Positions 7,970 to 15,883 of a DNA stretch of 47,955 bases are shown piece by piece (the stretch's first letter is position 1; each line of letters opens with the position of its first letter). The notes beneath the pieces were generated by a model. It was given only the letters and a program-made list of their open reading frames with translations. It ran no database searches and had not been told where the DNA came from. The translations under genes were made by a program, and so were the position numbers. This stretch comes from JANLSE01 sp038214135. Its GTDB lineage: Bacteria > Chloroflexota > Chloroflexia > Chloroflexales > Roseiflexaceae. The DNA is taken from NCBI GenBank assembly GCA_038214135.1, contig JBBQSD010000037.1, positions 1 through 47,955 on the forward strand, in the 5' to 3' direction.

Positions 7970-8761
7970 TCATGCTGCTCCGCTCGCAGGCCACCAAACC
8001 CGTGTGGCCTTGTTCACAAAAAGATAATAGCTGGCCATAGCGCCACTACCAATAAGCACCGCAGTATAGATCAAGAGACTGGGCAGGAGTTCTGGCTTGA
8101 CCACTGCAAAATGCGCCAGGAAGGGCATAATCAATACCAGATCATAGACCAAGAAGCTCCACAATTGGGCGCGTGCATACATCCAGTAGGGGCGCAACAG
8201 AGCATACAAGAAGTAAAAAGCATCACCGAAAAAGATCAATCCAACCATAACGGACGTTTCTGGTTTCAGCACCCAGGGCATAATATTTGGTGCCTTCCGA
8301 ATCAGAGCAACACCAACCAGCACTAAAATAAGCGTAAATACGGCGAATGCGATCCGTACAAGCCTGGGGATGCGTTGGAGCTGTGGTTGAGGCGCACGAT
8401 GCATCCATACAAACAGCAGCAGGTTGGTAACAGCAAAGATTCCACAGCCGATCGCATACACCAGCACATGCGCCTGCCCTGGCTGCATACTATATTCGAA
8501 CAGAAACGCGCTGGCCCCGCCCATCATAACCACCAGATTGAGTGCGCCAGCTGCTAACGCGCCAAATTCGCCCGAGGCACCGATCCAGATCATTGCTGCA
8601 CCAATTGCGGCCTGAATCGACGCCACAAAGATATACGACAATCGGCTGTCGGGCCAGGGCCATGTTGCTATCGCCCACGGCATTTGGGAGAAATAGCCAA
8701 TCGTGAGGACGAATGCTACCAGACCACCACCAATGAGCAGTGCGCGAACGGCTTGTCGCAT
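7970..8761 (-). CDS. Multi-pass membrane protein of unknown function
   Basis: This 263-residue protein has about seven or eight hydrophobic segments (LLIGGGLVAFVLTIGYF, IFVASIQAAIGAAMIW, ALAAGALNLVVMMGG, VLVYAIGCGIFAV, IAFAVFTLILVLVG, a segment around FGDAFYFLYALL, FLVYDLVLIMPFLAHF and SLLIYTAVLIGSGAM). It is probably an inner-membrane protein, but I see no transporter or enzyme motif. I chose the ATG at 8761, which begins MRQAVRALL, because AAAGGA lies about 9 nt upstream. An in-frame ATG further upstream would add 18 polar residues without a ribosome site. It lies 47 bp downstream of the aldehyde-dehydrogenase-like gene on the same strand. Confidence 0.82.
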   Translation of the reverse strand: MRQAVRALLIGGGLVAFVLTIGYFSQMPWAIATWPWPDSRLSYIFVASIQAAIGAAMIWIGASGEFGALAAGALNLVVMMGGASAFLFEYSMQPGQAHVLVYAIGCGIFAVTNLLLFVWMHRAPQPQLQRIPRLVRIAFAVFTLILVLVGVALIRKAPNIMPWVLKPETSVMVGLIFFGDAFYFLYALLRPYWMYARAQLWSFLVYDLVLIMPFLAHFAVVKPELLPSLLIYTAVLIGSGAMASYYLFVNKATRVWWPASGAA

Positions 8762-8808
8762 GGATGTTGTCCTTTGGGTCATAAAGAAGGTGCAGCATTT
8801 GCACCCTT

Positions 8809-10128
8809 TTACCATCGTACTGCTGTCCCAACCAGGCCCGCTACCCTCCAGAGTGCGGGCGATGCCTCGAAATAGGCGAGTTGCCGGGCGAATTCGTGCG
8901 CCCGACGTGATGTTATCCGCAACGGATCCAGATGCTTCCGAAACGGCCCACGAACAACCGACTTTTGCGAGCGTTCAAACATAAGAAAATTCGCGTTCTT
9001 ACCAATCCCCGATTGGATGTCATCAATGGTATGCCCAGGAAAACCACCCCATGGCATCACCTGGAAATAGTAGGCGGCATAGGCAGCCATGTTGACCGTC
9101 ACAGCGCCATAGCGCAGATGCAAGATGGTTCGCTCCACGGCCGCAGCCACCTGTGGATCGCTCATGGACTGCGGATGGACGAGGAGCGTTGCGTTGAGTG
9201 TACCCCACAGCGATGTAGTGGCGAATAGCACCGCCTGCTCAATAAAATCCACAATGCTTGCAGAATCAAGGGCGGTTTCGGCGATAATGCTGCAAAAGGC
9301 TTCCCGTGTAAAGGCGATATCATCGGTGTGTGTCGAATCAACATCGGCTATCATCGTCCAGGGCAGCTGCTCGCCGCTGGCTTTGCCGATCTGGCGCGCA
9401 TCGCGATGCTCTGCCACGAATGCTGCATGACGTGTGCTTGCGCCCGGATAATAGGCGTTGCGCGGCTCAACCTGCTGGAAAAACTGCCCCATCATCTCGA
9501 CCAAGCGCTTACGGCCATGCCAGCTACGCTGTTGGATGATCATACGTGGCGTCAGGCAGCCAAAACCAGCATTCGCGACAGACCATGTGACGATCTGTTC
9601 TGCCTGATCGCGGATATCCGCCTCGGTCCAGGGGCCAGGGACGATAATCACAGGGCTCACATTACCCAATTCACAAGTGAAGCGTTTGTGCATCACTGGC
9701 GTGCGCTCGCGCTTACGCTGTGCCGCCGCCGCATCGGCACCGAAGGTAATGGCCTCAAAGGTCTGCTGCGAACCAGTCAGATGCAGTTCATCAACCAGCG
9801 CATGATTGCAGAGATATTGGGCTTCCTCAACGCCACCATAGACAATCCGCAGAAAGCCAAGGCGAATAAACGCACGCAGCCCCTCCTCTATGAGCGAACC
9901 CAAATACGCATTGACAGGGTTGGGTTTGAGGATCACCACCTGCTTCTCTACCAACAGCTTATGCAAGACATCGATCACCGGCAGCATCGAGGCATTGCCA
10001 GCACCCAACACGAGGGCGATATTCTGTTCCCGGTGTGGATCGCGATACGCACGCGCCTGTGTGTCCAGCATCGATTCAACGGTCACATCTGATTGCACTA
10101 TTGACCACCTCGGCCAGCGCAAGCTCAC
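8809..10128 (-). CDS. Aldehyde dehydrogenase superfamily protein, N-terminus missing
   Basis: The 439 residues match an aldehyde-dehydrogenase subfamily whose members I recall as about 550 residues. Visible motifs are LVLGAGNASMLP and VILKPNPVNAYLG (cofactor region, about 42-80), LHLTGS, CELGNVSPVIIVPGPW, the probable nucleophile Cys in NAGFGCL, and the closing FPGHTIDDIQSG and KSVVRGPFR. The segment before LGAGN is only about 40 residues, so roughly 100 N-terminal residues are absent. A stop lies two codons upstream of the GTG start, and no matching sequence is seen in other frames up to 10427. It is either a shortened protein with a damaged cofactor domain or a decaying gene. Confidence 0.72.
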   Translation of the reverse strand: MSLRWPRWSIVQSDVTVESMLDTQARAYRDPHREQNIALVLGAGNASMLPVIDVLHKLLVEKQVVILKPNPVNAYLGSLIEEGLRAFIRLGFLRIVYGGVEEAQYLCNHALVDELHLTGSQQTFEAITFGADAAAAQRKRERTPVMHKRFTCELGNVSPVIIVPGPWTEADIRDQAEQIVTWSVANAGFGCLTPRMIIQQRSWHGRKRLVEMMGQFFQQVEPRNAYYPGASTRHAAFVAEHRDARQIGKASGEQLPWTMIADVDSTHTDDIAFTREAFCSIIAETALDSASIVDFIEQAVLFATTSLWGTLNATLLVHPQSMSDPQVAAAVERTILHLRYGAVTVNMAAYAAYYFQVMPWGGFPGHTIDDIQSGIGKNANFLMFERSQKSVVRGPFRKHLDPLRITSRRAHEFARQLAYFEASPALWRVAGLVGTAVRW

Positions 10129-10427
10129 CCCTCATACTCCAAAACTGCACCAACCAGCACGCCGTGGGTTTTTACTTCGTCAACGCAGGTATGCTCCCGC
10201 ACCCTCCGCCGGGCCTACATCAGCCCACCCAAAGAGTATCCGGGCAGGCTTCGGAGCCAGGAGCCACGCTCTTCAGGGCGACAGCACAGCATACCAGAAA
10301 ACTTACTTTTCAGATCACTAGCGAGATTTGAATTATTCGTTCGCTGGCCCGATGATAAAACCGATTGATGACATTACACTTAACGGGTAGGTTGCAGCGA
10401 ACTAAATGATTGCAGGGGTGGAATGGT
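10129..10427. other. 299-bp gap between divergent genes; weak promoter candidate
   Basis: No gene is visible on either strand. The only regulatory hint is TTGATG (10365-10370), a 17-nt spacer and TAGGTT (10388-10393), directed at the DUF5672 gene. The -10 match is poor. This is also where the missing N-terminus of the minus-strand aldehyde dehydrogenase would be expected, and it is not there. Confidence 0.4.
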
Positions 10428-11135
10428 ATGCGAGAACTCCCACACATAACACTGATTGGTATCGATTGCGTTGATGTCGAGCGGCTGTTGCATGCCGCCG
10501 AGATCTGCCAGCGCGAGATTCGGTTCGGTGATGTGCGTATACTGACATCGATCCCGCATGATCATCCCAGTATTATTCCGATTGCACCGATTACATCGCG
10601 GGAGGCCTATTCGTCCTTCATGATCAAACAGATCAATACCTATGTGGAAACCCCATTTGCGCTGGTGATCCAGTACGATGGCTTTATTCTCAATCCAGAT
10701 GCCTGGCGCGATGAATACCTCGAATACGATTATATCGGCGCACCCTGGAACGAGGAAGAAGGCTTGATCGTCGGTAATGGCGGGTTCAGTTTGCGCAGCA
10801 AACGACTTATGGAGATCCTACAGCAGGACAAGACGATTCTCGATCCCGGGGATCTCGATCCAAGCGATGCACCAGAAGATTGGTATATCTGTGTGTTGAT
10901 CCGCGATTACCTTGAGCAGCAGGGCATTCGGATTGCACCAGTAGAGCTTGCCGCACAGTTCTCCATTGAGGGCGGCGGCGAGTATTTTGGTGTGACATGG
11001 ACGAATCAGTTTGGGTTTCACGGCCTACGCTGGACCGATATTTCGCCCTGGTTGCGGCTGCATCCCAACGAACCGATTGATAATACCCTGGATGGCGATA
11101 CACTAGCACTGAAAGCAAAGTTAGGGATCGCATAG
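10428..11135 (+). CDS. DUF5672 family, glycosyltransferase-like protein
   Basis: This 235-residue protein shows the DUF5672 pattern: an N-terminal beta strand (HITLIGIDCVD), the central FALVIQYDGFILNPDAW, then YDYIGAPWN and GNGGFSLRS, and a C-terminal FGFHG. The family looks like a GT-A-type glycosyltransferase, with YDG and the Asp/Glu residues near it as likely metal and donor contacts. It has no membrane segment. I chose ATG 10428 over the in-frame TTG at 10410 because GGGGTGG sits just upstream. It is the only clearly intact gene between the truncated aldehyde dehydrogenase and the UvrA remnant. Confidence 0.85.
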   Translation: MRELPHITLIGIDCVDVERLLHAAEICQREIRFGDVRILTSIPHDHPSIIPIAPITSREAYSSFMIKQINTYVETPFALVIQYDGFILNPDAWRDEYLEYDYIGAPWNEEEGLIVGNGGFSLRSKRLMEILQQDKTILDPGDLDPSDAPEDWYICVLIRDYLEQQGIRIAPVELAAQFSIEGGGEYFGVTWTNQFGFHGLRWTDISPWLRLHPNEPIDNTLDGDTLALKAKLGIA

Positions 11136-11684
11136 CAAGAACAGCAGAATTCATCCGCAACGGGATTGTTGCTCAACCTGGCCAGGCGCAGTGATTCATC
11201 GAATGCTGCAATGGCGGCTGTGCGATCACCGCAATCGGCCAGCAGATTGCCACGCTCAAACAAGATCTGCGCTTCGACCATGACAAGCTGGTGGCCGCGT
11301 ACCAACTGTGTCGCGCAATCGATCTGCGTCAGCGCAGCTTCATAGGCCTGGCTTTGCCGATCCACAGCAGTAGCACGGCATTTCAAGCACATGCACATCA
11401 ACAGCCACGCCGGGTGCCAGGTACCACACAGCGCCATCCTGCTCCAGCACACCATCGCCCAGCGCTTCACCGATTGCCCACAGTGTGTTGTGCATGTTCT
11501 TGCGGGCGGCCTGTGGCAGGCTTTCGGGCCACAGGGGATCGATCACCCGCTCACATGTCTGGGGCATCCGTGTGACGGCCAGATACAGCAGCAGGGCAAT
11601 AGCCTTCGCCCGTACCAGTGCCATGGTTGAGCCATCACGAACAAAGCGCGGCAGCCCAAGAATATTGATCGAGAACCTATTCAT
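11136..11684 (-). pseudogene. SARP/BTAD-type transcriptional regulator remnant
   Basis: From ATG 11684 about 97 residues match the N-terminal DNA-binding domain of large SARP/BTAD regulators (INILGLPRFVRDG, KAIALLLYLAVTR, PLWPES, the NMHNTLWAIGEALG helix and GVAVDVHVLE). The reading frame then fails. In another frame a tetratricopeptide-like segment follows (AYEAALTQIDCATQLVRG, ERGNLLADCGDRTAAIAAF), which belongs near the C-terminus of such proteins. The middle and the final part are therefore missing: these regulators are usually close to 1000 residues and only about 180 codons remain. The end abuts the 3' end of the DUF5672 gene. TATAAT lies 7 nt before the ATG, which would suit a leaderless mRNA. 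Confidence 0.72.
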
Positions 11685-11739
11685 ACACCGATTATACTCG
11701 CGCCCAGCCCATGTTCATCAGCAATCGGCAACCGCGTCG

Positions 11740-13428
11740 TTATATCGAGTTAAAAGGTGCCATACGAATTGACGTGCCCGGCGAGCGGCTAAGGTACGTA
11801 CTCGTCAGTGATTGCGTGGCGGTGAGGAGTTGCTTGGGCGTGCCCTCGAACATGACTCTACCGCCCTTGCTGCCGCCTTCGGGGCCTATGTCGATGATCC
11901 AATCGGCGTTCTTGATAATCGCCAGGTTGTGCTCGATGACAATCACCGTATTTCCGGCATCCACCAGCCGATTGATCATGGCCAGCAGATGGCTAATATC
12001 TGACATGTGCAGCCCGGTGGTCGGCTCATCCATCACATACATGCTGCCCTTTTTGTGCAGTTCGCTGGCAAGCTTGATGCGCTGGCATTCGCCACCAGAT
12101 AGGGTACTCAGCGGCTGACCAAGTGTCAAATAGTCTAATCCAACATCGCTCAAGGCATGCAATTTGCGCATGACGTCTTTCGCCACCTCTTTGGTGTCGA
12201 AAAAATCCAAGGCTTCCCGGACAGGCATGTTCAGGACATCGGAGATCGATTTATCATGGAATGTGTAGGCCAGCACTTCGTCCTTGAAACGCTTGCCAGC
12301 ACATATTTCGCACGGCATTTTGACCTCGTCCATGTACGCCAGCTCGGTGTAGACGACGCCCAATCCCTGACAATGTTCGCAAGCACCTTTCGAGTTGAAA
12401 CTGAACAGGGACGGACTAACCTTGTTAACATTGGCAAACGTCTTTCGGATCTCGTCCATGACTCCCGTATATGTGGCAGGGTTTGAGCGGCTGGAAATGC
12501 CAATCGGCGACTGGTCAATCACAATCGCGTCGGGGTGCTGCCGTATAAAGGTCTAGTGGATGAGCGTGCTTTTGCCAGACCCGGCTACACCCGTGACCAC
12601 GGTTAGGACGCCTGTCGGTATATCGACGCTGACGTTCTGCAGGTTATTGGCCATGGCGTTGGTAATGGACAATTTGCCCTTTGCTGCGCGACCACTAGAT
12701 TTGATCGGCATCGATTGTTTCATATGGCGGCCCGTCAGGGTATCGGCGTTCAGCAGATCCGCGAAACTGCCCTCGAAGACAATTGTCCCGCCACGAGTTC
12801 CGGCGAATGGCCCGACATCAACCACATGATCGGCGACTTTGATGACATCGGGATCATGTTCGACCACGATCACAGTGTTGCCTTTATCACGCAGCTTTTG
12901 CAGGAGTTCGTTCAGGCGGTGTACATCGCGCGGGTGCATTCCGATGCTGGGTTCATCAAAGACATACAGTATATCCACAAGGCTACTGCCCAGGTGTTTG
13001 ACCATTTTAATGCGCTGCGACTCGCCGCCAGACAGGGTATCGGTTGCTCGGTTCAGGCTAAGGTATTCCAGGCCAATATCGATCATGTGCTGGAGCCGGT
13101 CGATCAAAGAGTTGACCATTGGCGTGGCGACGGGGTCGTTGATCGCCCGAATAACCACGATCAGTTCACCAACTTCCAGCGCCGCCAGTTGAGCAATGTT
13201 GTAACCATTGATCCTGTAACCGAGCGCCGCCTGGCTGAGTCGCCCGCCTTTACAGAGGGTACATGGCCCGTATGTCATGTAGGGTTCTACTGCTTTCTGC
13301 GTGCGCCACGTATCTCGATGTATTCCTGGTGCATCATGCACTCTTTCTGCACGCCAGCGCTTACGAACCGGGTTGCCGCCGTCGTAGATCATCGAACTGG
13401 CGTGTTCATCGTAATCCGCTATGTGCCT
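11740..13428 (-). pseudogene. UvrA-like (UvrA2/drug-resistance type) ABC ATPase, N-truncated and with an in-frame TAG
   Basis: The frame starting near 13428 encodes the C-terminal part of ABC domain 1 (CTLCKGGRL, LSGGESQRIKM, VFDEPSIGMHP, VVEHDPDVIKVADHV) and then the start of domain 2 with Walker A GVAGSGKST. At 12553-12555 it meets TAG, where STLIH is followed by a stop. The same frame continues with TFIRQHPDAIVIDQSPIG, zinc-binding CEHC and CEIC, LSGGECQRIKLASE, MDEPTTGLH and VIVIEHN to a stop at 11740. One base change (GAG to TAG) would explain the break. The Walker A of domain 1 and everything before it are lost at the junction with an AHSA1 gene tail. In this family the intact protein is a soluble ATPase for DNA-bound drugs; this copy is almost certainly inactive. 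Confidence 0.85.
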
Positions 13429-13431
13429 TTA

Positions 13432-13489
13432 CTATTCTTGCGGCATCAGCTCGCCGGTCTCCAGCAGCGTCTTCATGTTGTTGAGGATC
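13432..13489 (-). pseudogene. C-terminal tail of a second AHSA1/SRPBCC gene
   Basis: Read on the minus strand, this stretch encodes ILNNMKTLLETGELMPQE followed by TAG. That is nearly the same as the end of the intact AHSA1 gene at 14007-14459 (ILSNMKTLLETGEPMPQW). At the DNA level the two segments differ at only a few positions. It lies directly between the DUF1801 stop and the truncated UvrA frame, so it marks a recombination junction rather than a functional gene. Confidence 0.82.
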
Positions 13490-13933
13490 TCAGTTCACCG
13501 CTTTCTTCATGAGCGCGCCGATCCGTTCCTCTTCGGCAGCGTTCAACTCCGTCAACGCGAAGGCGGTCGGCCACATGGCACCTTCGTCGATGTTTGCCAT
13601 GTCGCTGAACCCGAGCGTCGCATACCTCGTGTTGAACTTCTGCGCACTTTGGAAGAAGCAGACGATCTTGCCGTCCTTGGCATACGCAGGCATCCCGTAC
13701 CAGAGTCTCGGCGAGAGGACTGGCGCGCTGGCTTTGATGATCTCATGGAGCCGCTTGGCCATGGCACGCTCTGGTTCCGGCATCTCGGCGATCTTTGCGA
13801 GCACATCGCTTTCCCCTTCCGCCCTGTCCTTGTTCGCACGCGCTTCCGCCTTCAGCTCTTTGGCGCGCTCCTTCATCGCAGCTCGTTCCTCGTCTGTAAA
13901 TCCCTGCGTGCTCTTCTGTTTAGGTTGGCTCAT
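13490..13933 (-). CDS. DUF1801 domain protein with charged N-terminal helix
   Basis: This 147-residue protein has a Lys/Glu/Ala-rich helical first third (about 15-45) followed by a DUF1801 domain: LAKIAEMPEPERAMAKRLHEII, then PRLWYGMPAYAKDGKIVCFFQ and RYATLGFSD. The family's molecular role is unsettled. The ATG is preceded by a strong AAGGAGG. It lies 73 bp downstream of the AHSA1 gene on the same strand and was probably co-transcribed with it. The stop falls at the edge of the AHSA1 remnant, so the last residues may be changed relative to homologues. Confidence 0.87.
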   Translation of the reverse strand: MSQPKQKSTQGFTDEERAAMKERAKELKAEARANKDRAEGESDVLAKIAEMPEPERAMAKRLHEIIKASAPVLSPRLWYGMPAYAKDGKIVCFFQSAQKFNTRYATLGFSDMANIDEGAMWPTAFALTELNAAEEERIGALMKKAVN

Positions 13934-14006
13934 AGAAACCTCCTTATACTGACTTTGGTTGGAAACCTCGCCGCAGTTCGACTTTCGTAATCCCTACTCA
14001 GAATGA

Positions 14007-14459
14007 CTACCATTGCGGCATCGGCTCGCCAGTCTCCAGCAGCGTCTTCATGTTGCTGAGGATCCATGTCCAGCCGCCGCCCTGCAAGCCCGTGTAGGTC
14101 GCAGTCTGGCCATGGAAGTCCTCGTGGAACACGGTAACCTTGGTAATGCCGCCGGGCATCGATTCCAGCTCCCACGTGACTCGGGTGGGCGCGTCCTCGT
14201 TCATCGGCGGCCAGAGTGAGTGGTAGGTATGCACCAACCGGTTGGGTGGCTCGGACGAAACTACCTGCCCCTCAACGATGGGGGAGCCATTCGGCATGTG
14301 ATAGGTAAAGGGCGAGCCGACGGTCAGATCGGTCGTAAGCGTACTGCCATAGTAGTAGCGGGAGGTGAACTCAGCCTTGGTGATCGCCTCCCACACCCGC
14401 TCCTGCGGAGCCTTGATGATGATCTGATACACAAGCCGGGGCTTTGAATCTGTGGTCAT
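14007..14459 (-). CDS. AHSA1/SRPBCC domain protein
   Basis: This 150-residue START-like protein belongs to the AHSA1 (activator of Hsp90 ATPase homologue 1-like) family. The family pattern is clear: IIIKAPQERVWEAIT at the N-terminus, TYHSLWPP and TRVTWELE strands, and the closing helix GGWTWILSNMKTLLETG. Such proteins have a hydrophobic pocket for small molecules; the ligand is unknown. Its ATG overlaps the stop of a 22-codon ArsR remnant as ATGA, so it was evolved as the second gene of an ArsR-AHSA1 operon and still uses that promoter. GAAGGAGGGA gives a strong ribosome site. Confidence 0.9.
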   Translation of the reverse strand: MTTDSKPRLVYQIIIKAPQERVWEAITKAEFTSRYYYGSTLTTDLTVGSPFTYHMPNGSPIVEGQVVSSEPPNRLVHTYHSLWPPMNEDAPTRVTWELESMPGGITKVTVFHEDFHGQTATYTGLQGGGWTWILSNMKTLLETGEPMPQW

Positions 14460-14524
14460 ACCATTCCCTCCTTCAAGCGCTGTTTTGAGATCGCGAGGGC
14501 GCGAAAGACAGATTCGTCTTTCAT
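14456..14524 (-). pseudogene. ArsR-family regulator gene reduced to 22 codons
   Basis: The frame reads MKDESVFRALA and then ISKQRLKEGMV before TGA. The first part is the standard start of the ArsR regulators that precede AHSA1 genes, and the second looks like their C-terminal helix. The whole winged-helix domain (usually about 100 residues) is gone, apparently by one internal deletion that kept start, stop, frame and the ATGA overlap with the AHSA1 gene. It cannot bind DNA but may still act as a leader peptide that delivers ribosomes to the AHSA1 start. The promoter and a candidate operator survive upstream. Confidence 0.75.
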
Positions 14525-14530
14525 AGCGGT

Positions 14531-14560
14531 ATTATACGTGACTTTATGGTCACATGTCAA
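14531..14560 (-). promoter_or_regulatory. Sigma70 promoter with overlapping ArsR-like operator
   Basis: On the minus strand TTGACA (14560-14555), an 18-nt spacer and TATAAT (14536-14531) precede the ArsR-remnant ATG at 14524. The spacer contains the inverted repeat GTGAC-N6-GTCAC (14538-14553; 7-bp arms with one mismatch when extended), placed where an ArsR dimer would block RNA polymerase. The local regulator is destroyed, so the promoter may now be unregulated or controlled by a relative elsewhere. Confidence 0.82.
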
Positions 14561-14593
14561 GAGCCACATCTGGGTCGTGCCCAGATACCTGTA

Positions 14594-14956
14594 ATGAATG
14601 CAGCGATGAACAAACTCGGTGTGAAGCGCTATATTCGTATCGCAAGCGCCCCCTTTGGTGTGCTGGACGATGGCGAAACGCCTGCTCTCGGGCAGCGCAT
14701 CCTGAGTGGTATCATCAAAGCCCTCATGGCGGCATAGGTGAACGATGAGCTGCAAAGTGTCGATCTAGTTCGCCAGAGTAATCTCGATTGGACTGTGGTG
14801 CGCGCACCAGCATTGAACGACAAGCCAGCAACGGGGAGCTACCGGATTGGTACTGAAGCCGGCAACAGCATTACCCGCTCGGATGTCGCAGCATTTATAC
14901 TCAGCGAAGTGAAGCAGGCCCGCTACATCCGCAAGCTGCCATTGGTGGGCAATTGA
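14594..14956 (+). pseudogene. NmrA/SDR-like NAD(P)H-binding reductase remnant
   Basis: The frame encodes the middle and end of a small NAD(P)-binding reductase: GVKRYIRIASAPFGV, then after an in-frame TAG (14735-14737) SNLDWTVVRAPALND, GSYRIGTEAG, ITRSDVAAFILSEV and a normal-looking C-terminus. The N-terminal Rossmann motif is missing, because the region upstream is the ArsR promoter. Both halves are in one frame, so a truncation and a single nonsense change explain it. It is divergent from the AHSA1 operon. Confidence 0.75.
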
Positions 14957-15032
14957 ACCGGCCAATATACTCATAGCATCTGAAAGGAACCGCTCCTGAA
15001 TGTCGGCTCATGTCATTGAGGAGAAGATACAC

Positions 15033-15335
15033 ATGAATACCCCGATTGATCCAGCTACGGCGATTGGCGCTGTTACACTGAGTGTTGCCGATCTAGAACG
15101 CTCACTGGCATATTACCAGCAACATATTGGCCTGATGCTACTTGATCGCACGAGCAATAGCGCCACGCTTGGCGTTGGAGCAATGAATCTTCTGCGATTG
15201 CACAGCATTCCCGGCGCTCGGCTCATCCGCCGTGCCACCGGCTTGTACCACTTCGCATTGCGTGTCCCATCGCGGCGCGATCTCGCACGCTGCACCCATC
15301 AGTACACTACGTTGGCAACAGCTTATTGCCGATAA
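15033..15335 (+). pseudogene. VOC/glyoxalase-type dioxygenase, C-truncated
   Basis: From ATG 15033 (after GAGGAG) the protein matches the first VOC domain of a CatE-like ring-cleavage or glyoxalase family: AIGAVTLSVADLERSLAYYQ, IGLMLLDRTSNSATLG, and GLYHFALRVPSRRDLA with the metal-ligand His. After DLA the homology stops and a stop codon comes at 15333-15335. Intact relatives of this type have two such domains (about 280 residues); only 100 residues remain here. It is probably non-functional. Confidence 0.65.
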
Positions 15336-15445
15336 GCCATCTGTACTGGCTGTCGCCGCAATACCAACATAACACCATCAGCCTATATGATGATGCGGCA
15401 GTGCGTACTATCACTCTTTCGACATGCGAACTAGCGGGAGATTAG

Positions 15446-15625
15446 GTGCGCACAGACCAGGTGCTAGCCCTGATAGCCCACGGGCTGACCAATCGTGAGA
15501 TCGCGACTCGGCTGGTAATCAGCGAGAAGACTGCCGAGCATCACATTGGGCAAATCTTTGCCAAGCGCGGTGTGCGTAGCCGTGCCGAGGCCACTGCCGA
15601 TGCTATCAAGCAAGGGCTAGTGTGA
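15446..15625 (+). pseudogene. LuxR-type HTH C-terminal remnant
   Basis: Fifty-nine codons encode a typical LuxR/GerE helix-turn-helix: VLALIAHGLTNREIATRL, VISEKTAEHHIGQIFAK and RGVRSRAEATADAIKQGLV before TGA. A TAG directly precedes the frame at 15443-15445, and no sensor or ATPase domain is recognisable upstream. It is the tail of a larger regulator, joined to the end of the VOC remnant. The 258 bp from here to 15883 hold nothing I can identify. Confidence 0.72.
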
Positions 15626-15883
15626 AGATAGGGGCGTTGTCTCAGGGTTTCCCCCGATGCGCCGATATGGCCCTCCGCCAAACATGTGATGGTGCCCAGG
15701 GGGCCTGAAGGAGAAAAGGGCGCTGCTTGGCTATAAGAATGCGGCAGCGACCGATTATGCATGTACGCTCGGTCTTGCTTACACATGAAATGTCCATGCG
15801 ATTGCACCACACCCTGATCACTGAACATCGCCTTCGGATTACGTTTTCGGCTATTGGTTATCGGCCTATCGGCTACGTTCGTG

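Noticed and set aside
9328..10092. 254-codon open frame on the plus strand
   Set aside because: It is exactly antisense to the aldehyde dehydrogenase gene, rich in His/Arg, with no family motif; a shadow frame.
12715..13512. 265-codon plus-strand frame
   Set aside because: Antisense to the conserved UvrA-like sequence; composition is that of a reverse-complement shadow.
14536..14555. GTGAC palindrome as a CRP/FNR site
   Set aside because: The spacing resembles TGTGA-N6-TCACA, but it lies inside the promoter spacer of an ArsR-type operon, so an ArsR operator is more likely; a CRP-like repressor remains possible.
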